This document shows, one piece after another, positions 44,000-55,478 of a stretch of 64,000 nucleotides of DNA. Each line of letters starts with the position of its first letter. Positions within the stretch are counted from its first letter, which is position 1. The stretch covers positions 553,105,763 through 553,169,762 of the forward strand of contig NC_058524.1 of assembly GCF_904849725.1 (NCBI RefSeq), read 5' to 3'. The DNA is from Hordeum vulgare subsp. vulgare (Eukaryota; Streptophyta; Magnoliopsida; Poales; Poaceae). The translations under genes were made by a program, and so were the position numbers. Below the pieces are notes generated by a model. The model was not told where the DNA came from. It ran no database searches and saw only the letters and a list, made by a program, of their open reading frames with translations.

Positions 44000-44830
44000 C
44001 AAATAATGTTGTAGCTTGCGTTGTACCTCTACTGTTTTGGAAATGTTCCTAGAGAATTTAGTTCAAAGATGATAGTAGCAATTATGCGGCCTGGGTCTGT
44101 AAACTGAGGATTGTCCTCATTGTTATGTAGAAGTCTTATGTCCTTAATGCACCGCTCGGTGTGCTGAACCTCAAGCGTCGTCTGTGGATGTTGCGAACAT
44201 CTGACATACACGTTTTTGTTGACTACGTGATAGTTCAATGTGTAATGCTTAACGACTTAGAATTGAGGCGCTGAAGACGTTTTGAACGTCACGGAACATA
44301 TGAGATGTTCCAAGAGATGAAATTGGGATTTCATGCTCGTGCCCTTGTTGATAGGTATGAGACCCCCGACAAGATTCTTTATCTACAAAGTAAGGAGAAA
44401 AGCTCAAACGTTGAGCATGCGCTCTGATTGTATGAGTGCTACAATCGCTTGAATCGAGTGGGAGTTGATCTTCGAGATAAGATAATTAAGGTTCTCCAAA
44501 GTCACTGCCACCAAGCTACTAGAGCTTCGTGATGAACTATAACATATCAAGGATAGATCTGATGATTCTTGAACTATTCACGATGTTTGACACCGCGAAA
44601 GTATAAATCAAGTAGGAGCATTAATTGTTGATGGTTAGTAAAACCACTGGTTTCAAGAAGGGCAAGGTCAACAAGGCATACTTTATGAAACGACAAATTA
44701 GTTGCTGCTCCAGTGAAGAAATCGAAGGTTAAAACCAAACCCGAGACTAAGTGCTTCTGTGAGGGGAACAGTCACAGAAGCGGAACTACCCTAGATACTT
44801 GGTAGATGAGAAGGCTGGCAAAGTCAACAA
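44000..44830 (+). pseudogene. Copia C gag (heavily decayed)
   Basis: Recognisable only by short stretches aligned to BARE/Angela gag: AEPQASSVDVANI-like text, a THGTYEMFQEMKLGFHAR-like run near 44295-44335, VEHAL*LYECYNRLNRVGVDLRD (44410-44480) and TGFKKGKVNKAYF (44645-44690). The zinc-knuckle region near 44750 keeps CFCEGNSHRS but not the consensus. Many stops and frameshifts. Confidence 0.6.
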
Positions 44831-46090
44831 AAGTATATTGGATATACATTATATTGATGTGGACTTTACTAGTACTCCTAGTAGCACGACGGTATTAGAT
44901 ACCGGTTTGGTTGCTAAGTGTTAGTAACTCGAAATAAAAGCTACGGAATAAACGGAGACTAGCTAAAGGCAAGGTGACGATATGTGTTGAAGTGTTTCAA
45001 AGGTTGATGTGATCAAACATTGCACGCTCCCTCTACCAACGGGATTAGTGTTGAACCTAAATAAGTGTTATTTGGTGTTTGCGTTGAGCATGAACATGAT
45101 TAGATCATGTTTATTGCAATACGATTACTCATTTAAAGAGAATAATGGTTATTCTATTTGCTTGAATGAAAACCTTCAATGGTTTATTTAATCTCGATCG
45201 TAGTGTTACACATGTTCAAAACATTGATGCCAAAAGATACAAAATAGTGATGATAGTACCACTTACTTGTGGCACTTCCGCTTGAGTCATATTGGTATAA
45301 AACGCATGAAGAAGCTCCATACTGATGGATCTTTGGGCTCACTCTTTTTTGAAATGTTTCAGACATGTGAACCATGTCTATTGGTGTAAACGCATGAAGA
45401 AACTCCATGCAGATGGATCATTTAGACTCACTTGATTTTGAATCACTCGAGAGATGCAATCATGCCACATGGGCAAGATGACTGAAGGCATCGTTTTTCT
45501 AGTGAGATGGAACAAGAAAGTTGCTTATTGGAAGTAATACATTTTGATGTATGCAGTCCAATGAGTGCTGAAGCACGGACTGGATATCATTATGTTCTTA
45601 TTGCACACATGATTCGAGTAGATACTAGTGTATTTTCTTGATTAAACAAACATCTGAATTATTGAAAGGTTCAAATAATTTTAGAGTGAGGTTGAAGATC
45701 GTCGTGACAAGAGGATAAAATGTCTACGATATGATGATAAAGATGAACATCTGAGTTTCGAGTTTGGTACACAATTAATACAATGTGAAAATTGTTTCAC
45801 ATCTCATGCCACCTGGAACACCATAGTGTGATGGTGTGTCTGAACGTCATAGCTGCGCCCTATTTTATATGGTTCATATTATGATGTCTCTTATCGAATT
45901 ACCACTATCGTTATGGGTTAGGCATTAGAGACAACCGCATTCACTTTAAATAGGGCACCACGTAATTCCGTTGAGATGACACCGTATGAATTATGGTTTG
46001 GAGAAACCTAAGCTATCGTTTCTTAAAAGTTTGGGGCTACAATGCTTGTGTGAAAAGATTTCAGCATGATAAGCTCGAACCCAAAGCGGA
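44831..46090 (+). pseudogene. Copia C protease, GAG-pre-integrase and integrase remnants
   Basis: In order: protease site TVLDTGLVAKC (about 44890-44920), the GLVLNLNKCYLVFALSMNM segment (45043-45100), GAG-pre-integrase pieces (YLWHFRLSHIGIKRMKKLH at 45265-45325), a partly duplicated copy at about 45391-45440 (KRMKKLHADGSF), integrase pieces around DKRIKCLRYDDKDEHLSFEFG (45705-45770), and the Copia integrase C-terminal block (ALETTAFTLNRAPRNSVEM, 45925-45980). Phase changes repeatedly. Confidence 0.65.
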
Positions 46091-47720
46091 TAAATGCATC
46101 TTCATAGGACACCCAAAACAGTTGGGTGTACCTCCTATCTCAGGTACGTAAGCAAAGTGTTTGTTTCTAGAAATGGGTACTTTCTCGAGGAAAAGTTTCT
46201 CTTGAAAGAATTGAGTGGGAGTATGGTGGAACTTGATGAGGTTATTGAACCGTCACTTCAACCAGTGTGTAGCAGGGCGCAGGAAGTTGTTCCTGTGGCA
46301 CCTACACCAATTGAAGTGGAAGCTAATGATAGTGATAATGAAACTTCGGATCAAGTTACTACAAACCTCGTAGGTCGACAAAGGTCACGTACTGTTACAG
46401 AGTGGTATGGTAACCCTATGTTTGAGGTCATGTTGTTGGACAACAATGAACCTACGAGCTATGGAGAAGCGATGGTGGGCCCGGATTCTGACAAATGGCT
46501 GGAGGCCATCAAATCCGAGAGAGGATCCATGTATGAAAACAAGGTGTATACTTTGGAAGAACTACTTGATGGTCATAAGACTGTTAAGTACAGATGGATC
46601 TTTAAAAGGAAGATAGACGATGATGGTGAAAAGTCACCATTAAGAAAGCTCGACTTGTCGCAAAGATGTTTCCGGCACGTTCAAAGAATTGACTATGATG
46701 AGACTTTCTCACTCGTAGCAATGCTAAAAGTCTATTGGAAGCTAGCAGTTGTTGCATTGTTTATGAAATCTTGCAGATAGGATGTCAAAACATTGTTTCC
46801 TCGACGGTTTCCTTGAGGAAAGGTGGTATGTGATACAAGCAGAAGGTTTTGGCGATCCTAAGGATGCTGACAAGTATGCTAGCTCCAGTGATCGTTCGAT
46901 GGACTGGAGCAAGCATATCGAAGTTGGAATATGCGCTTTGATGAGATGATAAAAGCTTTTGGGTTTATAAAAGGTTTATGAGAAACTTGTATTTCCAAAG
47001 AAGTGAGTGGGAGCACTATAAAATTTGTGATGAGTATATGTGGTTGATGTATTGTTGTTTAGAAATAATGCAGAATTTTTGGAAAGCATAAAGGGTTGTT
47101 TGAAAGGAGTTTTTTAATGGAAAAATATGGATTAAGTTACTTGAACATTGAGCATCAAGATTTATAGAGATAGATTAAGACGCTTAATAAAACTTTCAAC
47201 GAAATACATGCCTAGACAGAGTTTTTGATGGAGTTTAAAATAGATCAGCAAATAAGGAGTTCTTGGCTATGTTGTAAGGTGTGAATTTGAGTAATACTCA
47301 AAAGCTCCACCACAACAGAAGACAGAGAAATGACGAAGGTCGTCCCCTATGCTTTAGCCATAGGCTCTATAGTATGATATGTTGTCTACCGCACCTGATG
47401 TGTGCCTTGCCATGAAACTGTCAAGGGGTACGAAAGTGATCCAGGAATGGATTACTGAACACTGGTCAAAGGTTATCCTTAGTAACTAGTAGACCAAGGA
47501 ATTTTTCTCAATTATGGAGGTGATAAAAGAGCTCGTTGTAAAGGGTTACGTCGGTGCAAGCTTTGACACTAATCCGGATGACTCTGAGCAGTAAACGAAT
47601 TTGTATAGTGGAGTAGTCATTTGGAATAGTTCCAAATGGCGGGTAGTAGCAGCATCTATAGGATGACATAGAGATTCGTAAAGCACACACGGATCTGAAA
47701 GGTTCAGATCAGTTGACTAA
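46091..47720 (+). pseudogene. Copia C reverse transcriptase and RNase H remnants
   Basis: The open part 46094-46780 carries the integrase-RT linker (TVTEWYGNPMFEVMLLDNNEP), SERGSMYENKVYTLEEL and the RT start (HVQRIDYDETFSLVAMLK). Beyond 46780 it decays: QDVKT*FLDGFLEE-like text, and the polymerase motif near 47034-47050 reads YVVDV instead of YVDD, so a catalytic Asp is displaced. The RNase H end (KAHTDLKGSDQLTKNIS, about 47680-47730) is still readable. Non-functional. Confidence 0.7.
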
Positions 47721-47821
47721 AAATATCTCTCACAAGCAAGACATGATCGAACCCCAATACTGTATGGGTGTTAGATTCATTACAATCACAGAGTGATGTG
47801 AACTAGATTATTGACTCTAGT

Positions 47822-47834
47822 GCAAGTGGGAGAC
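47822..47834 (+). promoter_or_regulatory. Polypurine tract of Copia C
   Basis: GCAAGTGGGAGAC directly before the 3' LTR, matching the tract of Copia B. Confidence 0.8.
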
Positions 47835-49679
47835 TATTGGAAATATGCCCTAGAGGCAATAATAAATTGGTTATTATTATATTTCCTTGTTCATGATAAT
47901 CTTTTATTATCCATGCTAGAATTGTATTGATTGGAAACTCAAATACATGTGTGGATACATATACAACACACTGTCCCTAGTGAGCCTCTAGTTGACTAGC
48001 TTGTTGATCAAAGATGGTCAAGGTTTCCTCGCCATAGGCAAGTGTTGTCACTTGATAACGGGATCACATCATTAGGAGAATGATGTGATGGACAAGACCC
48101 AAACTATAAACGTAGCATATGATCGTGTGAGTTTATTGCTACTGTTTTCTGCATGTCAATGTATCTGTTCCTATGACCATGGGATCATGCAACTCCCGGA
48201 CACCAGAGGAATACCTTGTGTGTATCAAACATCGCAACCTTACTGGGTGACTATGAAGGTGCTCTACAGGTATCTCCAAAGGTGTATGTTGGGTTGGCAT
48301 AGATCAAGACTGGGTTTTGTCACTCCGTGTGAAGGAGAGGTATCTCGGGGCCCACTCGGTAATACAACATCACAACAAGCCTTGCAAGCAATGTGACTAA
48401 GGAGTTAGTTACGGGATCTTGTATTATGGAACGAGTAAAGAGACTTTACGGTAACGAGATTGAACTAGGTATGGAGATACCGACGATCGAATCTTGGGCA
48501 AGTAACATACCAAAGGACAAAGGGATCATCATACATGATTAAATGAATCCTTGACATAGAGGTTCAACCGATAGAGATCTTCGTAGAATATGAAGGAGCC
48601 AATATGGACATCCAGGTCCCGCTATTGCTTATTTACCGGGGAGTGTCTCAGGTCATGTCTGCATAGTTCTCGAACCCATAGGGTCTGCACACTTAAGGTT
48701 CGGTGACGTTTCGGTATTATTGAGTTATGTGTGTTTGGTAACCGAAACTTGTTCCGAGTCCCGGATGAGATCCTTGACATCACGAGGAGCTCTCGAATGG
48801 TCCGGGGATAAAGATTGATATATAGGAAAGTGGGTTTTGAACTCTGGAAAAGTTTTGGGCATTTCTAGAGTGTACCAGGAGTGACGAATGGTTTCCAGGG
48901 GTCCACCAGGTGGGACCACGCACACGAAAGGGTCTCATGGGCTGTGGGAGGACGTGGACCAGCCCTTAGTGGTGTGGCCGAAGCCTCCACTAAAGACCAA
49001 GTCGGATTGTAGGTGGGAAGGAAAGAAACCCAAAGGTGGAAAAGGTGGAAAGGGTTTCCAAGTGGAGAGGAGTAGGATTGGAGTAGGACTCCTAGTAGGA
49101 TTGGAGTAGGACTCCTCCATCTCCAATTTCGGCCAAACCTTCATGGTTTGAGGCTGCCTCCTCGCCTCCCTACCTCCTGTATATACTAGAGATATTAGAG
49201 GTGAGGGCTAACCCTAATTGCCACATGCTCCCTCTACTTCTCTCTAGATTTGTTTCTCCTCTAGTCTAGTTCGACGGTGCTTAAGCGAAGCCCTGCTGGA
49301 TTAGTTCACCACCACCACCACCACCACCACGCTGCTATGCTGGAGAAATCATCTACCTCTCCACCCCTCTTGATGTATCAAGAAGGCGGGGATCATCATC
49401 GAGCTATACACATGTTGAACGTGGAGGTGCCATCCTTTCGGCAATAGATCGGGATGGAACGTGATGGGCTCGCGGGACGGATCATGATGAGATCGCGGGA
49501 CGAGTTGCGATTTGGATCGCGAAGATGTTCCACCACATCAACCGCGTTATATACGCTTCCGCTTAGTGATCTACAAGGGTATGTAGATTCAGTGTCCCCT
49601 CTCGTAGATGATCATCACGATGGATAGGTATTGCGTGTGCGTAGGAATTTTTTTGTTGCCCATGCTACGTTTCCCAATA
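47835..49679 (+). repeat. 3' LTR of Copia C
   Basis: Starts TATTGGAAATATGCCCTAGAGG (TG changed to TA) and ends GCTACGTTTCCCAATA. Collinear with 39171-40983; a longer CCACCA run is present near 49310. Confidence 0.9.
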
Positions 49680-49964
49680 GTTTGATGGATCTAATGGTTC
49701 GAAAGTCAAACAATTGCCAAATGATCTAGGATATAAGGAACCTTCAGAAGCCATCCAAGACTTGTCCATCGACAAGATTCATCCCATGGAGGTGAAGTAA
49801 AGTACTTCATCAACGCAAGTGGAAGCTCCTACTTCGCGTCAAGGCGAACCACAAAATGACATGGAGGCATTCACAAGTGGTACACGACAAGATGAGGAGG
49901 AGGAAGAAGTGCATCATGATCCACCTCAACCATCTTCCACAACCACCTCAAGGAGATGACACCT
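49680..49964 (+). pseudogene. Copia D integrase-RT linker
   Basis: FDGSNGSKVKQLPNDLGYKE, then SEAIQDLSIDKIHPMEVK, a stop, and an acidic stretch (RQDEEEEEVHHDPPQPSS). This is the low-complexity linker typical between integrase and RT in such Copia elements. Gypsy H interrupts it; the last five bases (CACCT, 49960-49964) are duplicated on the far side. Confidence 0.75.
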
Positions 49965-51668
49965 TGACTCCGTGACAGCAGACCTTCCCCTGCAACGGCA
50001 CCAGAAGAATGCTGCTAGCACTCTCCGGCAATCGAAACTAAAAGAATGTTTGTTGACGGCCCACCAGCGCATGGGATCGTAGCTGTTTTCGAGCGTAGAG
50101 TATTCGACCCAAATTTGTTGATTCGCCCGACAGGAGGTGAGAGGATACTCTCGAGTATTAGCAGCTGAATTTATCAGATTCAACCACACCTGAAAGATTA
50201 GTATGTGCAAGCAAAGTATCAGCAGCAAAGTAGTACGATAACAACGGTGTCAGAAACGATATGTTGATGGTAGACTATTCCTAACTGTCGTATCAGTGGC
50301 GCCAGAAGTTTCCCGTGGACAGAAAATATTCTTTCCCGTCAACAGCGCGAGAAAAAGTATTGTAGCAGGTAGCAGCAGTGTAACGAGTAATAGCAGTGGC
50401 AAGGAATAGCAGTAGTGATAGCAGTAGCAAGTAGCAACAGTAGCAAGCGACAGTAGTAGCAGAGCAAGACACAGTAACAGCAGTAGCAGCAAAGCAAGAC
50501 AAGTAACATCAGTAGCAGCAGAGCAACACAAGTAACATCAGTAGCAGCGGGACAAACTCATAGGTAATGGGTCGGTGATTTGTTTGGATCATATTCATCA
50601 TGCAACAATTATAACATGGAGAGATATCTGGCTAGCTCCCGTTCATCAATGTGATGTAGGCATGCATTTCGTGTGTCGTTATACGTGCTTAGGGAAAAGA
50701 ACTTGCATGACATCTATTTTCCATCCCTCCCGAGGCAACGGGGTCCAAAAGGAAACTACGGGATATTAAGGTTCTCCTTTTAATAACGAACCGGACCAAC
50801 GCATTAGCACTTGGTGAACACATGAACTCCTCAAACTATGGTCATCACCGGGAGTGGTTCCGGTTATTGTCACTCCGGGGTTGCCAGATCATAACACATA
50901 GTAGGTAACTACAACTTGCAAGATAGGATCTAAAACACACATATATTGGTGACAACATAATAATTTCAGATTTGAAATCATGGCACTCGGGCCCTAGTGA
51001 CAAGCATTAAGCATGGCAAAGTAGTAGCAACATCAATCTCAAAACATAGTGGATACTAGGGATCAATCCCCGTCAAAACTAACTCGATTACATGATAGAT
51101 CTCATCCTACTCATCACCGCCCAGCGAGCCTACGAATAGATTCCTCACGAACGACGACGAGCTTCATGGAATTGGAGAGGGAAGAAGGTTGATGATGATG
51201 ATGGCAACGATATCCCCTCTCCGGAGCCCAAAACGGACTCCAGATCTGCCCTACAGATGAAGAACAGGTAGTGGTGGCGTCTCCGTACCGTAAACACGAC
51301 GAAATCTTCTCTTTTCATTTTTTCTGGGACGAAAGTGAACATATAGAGCTGAGATTGGGGGCGACAGAGCCACGTGGGCCCCACAAATTTGCCATCCGCC
51401 ACCAGGGGGGTGGCGGCTACACGGCTTGTGGCCCACTGGCCCACCCCCTCAGGTGGATCTTTGCACAGGTATTTTTCATATTTTCCAGAAATTTTCTCCG
51501 TAAATTTTCAGGACGTTCTGAGAACTTTCATTTCTGCACAAAAACAACACAAAGGCAATTCTGCTGAAAACAACGTCACTCCAGGTTAGTTCCATTCAAA
51601 TCATGCAAATTAGAATCCAAAACAAGGGCAAAAGAGTTTGGAAAAGTAGATATGATGGAGACGTATCA
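49965..51668 (-). repeat. 3' LTR of Gypsy H
   Basis: Plus-strand limits TGACTCCGTGACAGCAG and GAGACGTATCA. It has primer-site-like modules at 49986-50003 (TCCCCTGCAACGGCACCA) and 50333-50350 (TTCCCGTCAACAGCGCGA). The triplet block is at 50380-50550. Confidence 0.9.
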
Positions 51669-51682
51669 ACTCCCCCAAGCTT
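51669..51682 (-). promoter_or_regulatory. Polypurine tract of Gypsy H
   Basis: Minus strand AAGCTTGGGGGAGT ends exactly at the 3' LTR. An identical 14-mer lies about 1.9 kb upstream, at 53578-53591. Confidence 0.8.
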
Positions 51683-53577
51683 AAAACCTTGCTTGTCCTC
51701 AAGCAACTCAGTTGACAAACTGAGAGAGAAAGAAAAACTTTGACAAACTCTGTTTGATCTTGTTGTTGCAACTATGTCTAACTCATAACCAGAATTTCAG
51801 CAAGATCACAAGTTAACCACATAAGCAAGTAACACAAAGGTCTCACGGTAAACTAATATCATTGGCATAATCAGCTAACGAGCAAATAATAATGAGTTTC
51901 AAATACCAACACTTCAATCAAAACAAGCATGAAGCAATATGAATAGGTGGTATCTCGCTAGCTCTTTCTGAGACTGCAAAACATAAATGCAGAGCACTTT
52001 CAAAGATCAAGGGCAGACTAAACATTGTAATTCATAGCAATGAAGATCCAGTCATAGTCATGCTCAATATCAATCAAAAGCAAAGCATAAAAATGACAGA
52101 GGTGCTCTCTAATTGGTGCTTATATAAGAGGAGGATGACTCAACAGGAAAATAAATAGACAGGCCCTTCGCAGAGGGAAGCATTGATATGCAGAGGTGCC
52201 AGAGCTCACGCTTTGAAAACAGAGATAATAATTTTGGGTGGCATGCTTTCATTGTCAACGCAATGACCAAGAGTTCTCAATATCTTACATGCTACTCATG
52301 CTATAGGCGGTTCCCAAATAGAAAAGTAAAGTTTTAACTCCCCCACCACCAATCAATCAAACTCCACGGCTAGCCGAATCCTCGGGTACCGTCCATACTA
52401 ACATCAATCCGGGGGGAGTCTTGTTTTATTGTTATGTATTCGATTTAAGCGTGGAACTGGGCATTCCAATTACCGGCCCCTTTCTCGTGAATGATAGTGG
52501 ATAAACACATGTTGAGGATAACACTCCTAGCATGGAAGATACCAATAACCCCCTGTCACCACATGAGCGGTTCGGGCATGCAAAACAGATTATTTCTTGA
52601 AGGTTTAGAGAGTGGCACATGCAAATTTACTTGGAACGGTAGGTAGATACCGCAAATAGGTAGGTATGGTGGACTCTCATGGAAAAACTTTTGGGTTTAT
52701 GGAAGTGGATGCACAAGCAGTATTCTGCTTAGTACAAGTGAAGGCCAGCAAAAGACTGGGAAGCGACCAACTAGAGAGCGACAACAGTCATCAAGATGCA
52801 ATGAGTTTGACTAACAATGAATGCAAGCATGAACAGGATATAAATCACGATGAACACGAACATCATAGAGGCTATGTTGATTTTGTTTCAACTACATGCA
52901 TGAACATGCGCCAAGTGAATCCACTTGAATCATTCAAAGGAGAATACCATCCTATCATACTACATCATAGTCATCTCAAAATCTATGTTGGAATTCAAGA
53001 CAAACCATTATAAACTCTCAGCTAATTAACCTTGGCATCAGAAACTATGATCTCTAAGTTGTCATTGCAAACATGGTTCTCTCACAACAAAGCTGAATCT
53101 GGGTTGACAAGCTAGTCATATTTACAAAAACAAAATAGATAGAGTTCATACCAGCTTTTCAGTCTCAGTCACTTCATCATATATCCTCATTATTGCCTTT
53201 CATTTGCACGATCGAACGATGTGAACAATAATAAGAGTGCTCGTGCATTGGACTAAGCTGAATCTGTAGGGAAACACAAAGGATAAGACAAAGTAATATG
53301 GCTCTTTGAAAGCTAAACAGGTATGCATGTAAGAACCACTAAACATTATAACCAATATCTTCTACCTTGACCCAAAGAAAAATAAAACTATTTACACGGG
53401 AAAACTCCCAACAAGCAAAAGAAGCAAGGAAAATCTTTTTGGGTTTTCTCAAAAGGACACAAAACAAGGAAACAAGAAAAGGAAAATAAACTAGCATGGA
53501 TAATACAGTGGCAAAGTGTAAACACCGGCTAACAAAGTGAAAGCATAAGCATGAATGTAAAGTCGGTGAGAACACGT
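51683..53577 (-). other. Gypsy H 3' non-coding region
   Basis: Collinear with 25983-27861 of A. On the element strand there is no long frame; an antisense ORF is annotated separately. Confidence 0.7.
52666..53013 (+). other. Antisense ORF in Gypsy H 3' region
   Basis: A 115-codon frame starting MVDSHGKTFGFMEVDAQAVF and ending LKIYVGIQDKPL, opposite to gag. It aligns with 26979-27314 of A apart from the phase of the first 25 codons. No recognised domain. A product is not proven. Confidence 0.4.
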
Positions 53578-53591
53578 ACTCCCCCAAGCTT
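53578..53591 (-). promoter_or_regulatory. Internal polypurine-tract-like 14-mer, Gypsy H
   Basis: ACTCCCCCAAGCTT on plus, identical to the LTR-adjacent tract of the same element and to 27862-27875 of A, 21 bases from the accessory ORF stop. It overlaps the inverted repeat AAGCTTAGGC/GCCTAGCTT. Confidence 0.6.
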
Positions 53592-53612
53592 AGGCTTTTG
53601 GCCTAGCTTGGT

Positions 53613-54669
53613 CTACTCCCCAGGTGGTAAATAACCAGCTCCAGGATACTCGAGAGCAGACTGTGGATGCCACTGTTGTGTGAGGTCCTCTGGCTCCCAC
53701 TGATAAACTGGCGTCTGGTACTCAACTGGCGGCTCGGGCATGGGTGCCTATGGTTGGGCCAAACCCCAATATGCATAGTTGTCCGAGGGCATAATAGTGT
53801 ACCTGCCTGCATGAAGATCGAACAAAGAAGGGGCAGGCAAAGTAATAGTCTCTCGAGAACCCTGACTAAATACCAGGTTATAAATCATCCGTCTGCTAGC
53901 ATCTCTATCCAGAAAATCATGGCAAACAATGCTGTCATAATCCAGATATTTCTCGGGGAGGAGCATCTCTCCTTCCTCTCCCAGTCTAATGGGTATCTCA
54001 AAGTGTGTGGCAATATGGGTAGCATAGATACCTCCATAGACGACACCCTTGGAACGGTTGGTGTTCAACCGTTGGGCCACTATAGCACCTAGGCTATAAG
54101 TCGTATTGTTATAAAGGCCTTCGCGCAAAATCGCAAGGTCTGGAGAACTAAGTGATCCAGCCTCCCCACGGACAATCAAACATTTTCCCACAAATAGTGA
54201 GAAGTACCGAAGCACAGGAATATGTATGCTAGCAATTGTAGCGCGACACACTCCTCGCTCCTGTTCAACAGCAATAGTACCAATGGAATCCTCCAAGTCC
54301 CGTGGACGAGTGTCACGGATATCCCCAACATAAGGTAATTTGCATACATTGCAAAAATCCTGTAGCGTCATGCACTGGGGGGACATCGTATATCATGAAC
54401 TCAACCATGGGAGGATTCTTCCTCGGATAAAAGTTGAAGCTTTGAATGAAAATATTGGTGAGGAGAAGGTATTGTGAGCACTAATATTCAATGAACTTAG
54501 TATGACCTGTGTTCTCCACCAAGTAATAAAAGTCTTCATAAAGTCCAGCGGCGCGCAAAAATTCATCACTTGGCCACTCGCACGCTCGAACTTCTATGAC
54601 TCGAGGGACTACGTACTTGGGGTGGTTCTTCTCATCCTCCTTGGGGTTACGGCTTGAAGAGCCTCTCAT
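53613..54669 (-). pseudogene. Accessory ORF of Gypsy H (Athila ORF1-like family)
   Basis: Homologous to 27897-28964. The first part starts at 54669 and stops at 54481. A frameshift near 54385 then separates it from a long open part (54386-53748): MTLQDFCNVCKLPYVGDIRD, ASIHIPVLRYFSLFVGKCLI, GVVYGGIYATHIATHFEIPI. The RYF and FEIPI stops of A are absent here. One stop near 53748 precedes the Pro/Trp-rich end. Comparing A and H shows their mutations are independent, so their common ancestor had an intact ORF. Confidence 0.7.
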
Positions 54670-55089
54670 GAACCTCCTCGTATTTTCCTTTTTCTAGCTC
54701 TGAAAAATTCTGAAATATTTAGAGACTTCGAAACAAAAGTGAATAAAGATTAACCCAACTTGTAGAAACTACTCCTACTAGTGCCTAGAGATTGTATCAC
54801 GCGCTAAAACTACTTGGGACCAGCTAAAATCAACATTTCTAGCTCAAGAACAGGGTCACCAAGGTAGCAAGAATACGCGAAGGATAAAGCACTAGAGCAA
54901 AAACTAATTGGACCAATGGAGGAGTCACTTACCAAGGTGTAATTTCCCCAAAACGGTTCGGAGAATGGTGCTTTGAGCAAGGAGATCGAAAATCACAGCC
55001 AAATGAGCAAGAACACGGGTTTGAGCTGCGAAACAATTTTTTCTAGAGGTGGAAGAAGAGGATGGGAGCTGGAATGAGTGGAGGGGGTC
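54670..55089 (-). other. Leader of accessory ORF, Gypsy H
   Basis: Non-coding, collinear with 28965-29368. Nothing further seen. Confidence 0.5.
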
Positions 55090-55300
55090 CCTGTGAGCCC
55101 CACAAGCTTGCTAGCCGCCACCAGGGGGTGGCGGTGGCAGGGCTTGTCGCCCACTGGTCAGGCCCCCAGGCCAGCTCTCAAGCCCAGTAATTTTCAAATA
55201 TTCCAGAAAAAATCATACAAAATTTTCATGACCATCGGTGAACTTTTATTTTCGGGGTATTTTTCTCCGCGATGCTAAAACAGAAAACAGGAAAAACAAA
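55090..55300 (-). repeat. LTR-like segment inside Gypsy H
   Basis: Shares GAGCCCCACAAGCTTGC, GCCGCCACCAGGGGGTGGCGG, AGGGCTTGT.GCCCACTGG and AAATTTTCATGAC...GAACTTTTATTT with the U3 of its own LTRs (51370-51540, 59700-59870), in the same orientation. It lies at the same place as 29369-29604 in A. Confidence 0.7.
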
Positions 55301-55478
55301 ACTAAATCTATCATTTTTCTTCTAAGCAACAGAAAAAGAAACCTCAAAACAAAGGTATGTGACTCTTTGATTCATCCATTTCATGGTCATCGAAAGAAAT
55401 CCGTCAACGGGTTGATCAAGTCCTCATAACAAAACCTTCTCGAATCGCAAGACAGAACGGAGAATTTTCGAATAGCCA

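Larger units (their letters stand above)
39171..49679 (+). mobile_element. Copia C (BARE/WIS-like), contains solo LTR G
   Basis: A plus-strand Copia with LTRs 39171-40983 (1813 bp) and 47835-49679 (1845 bp), PBS, long leader, decayed gag-pol and PPT. Without the solo LTR it is about 8.7 kb. The bases flanking it (GCAAG left, GTTTG right) do not form a target duplication, and host Copia D lacks the integrase C-terminal segment expected between its flanks. This suggests a deletion or rearrangement after or during insertion. Confidence 0.85.

Noticed and set aside
50380..50550. Possible CRISPR-like array because of regular short repeats
   Set aside because: The units are 3-base steps without constant spacers, inside a plant LTR. 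CRISPR arrays do not occur in this context.
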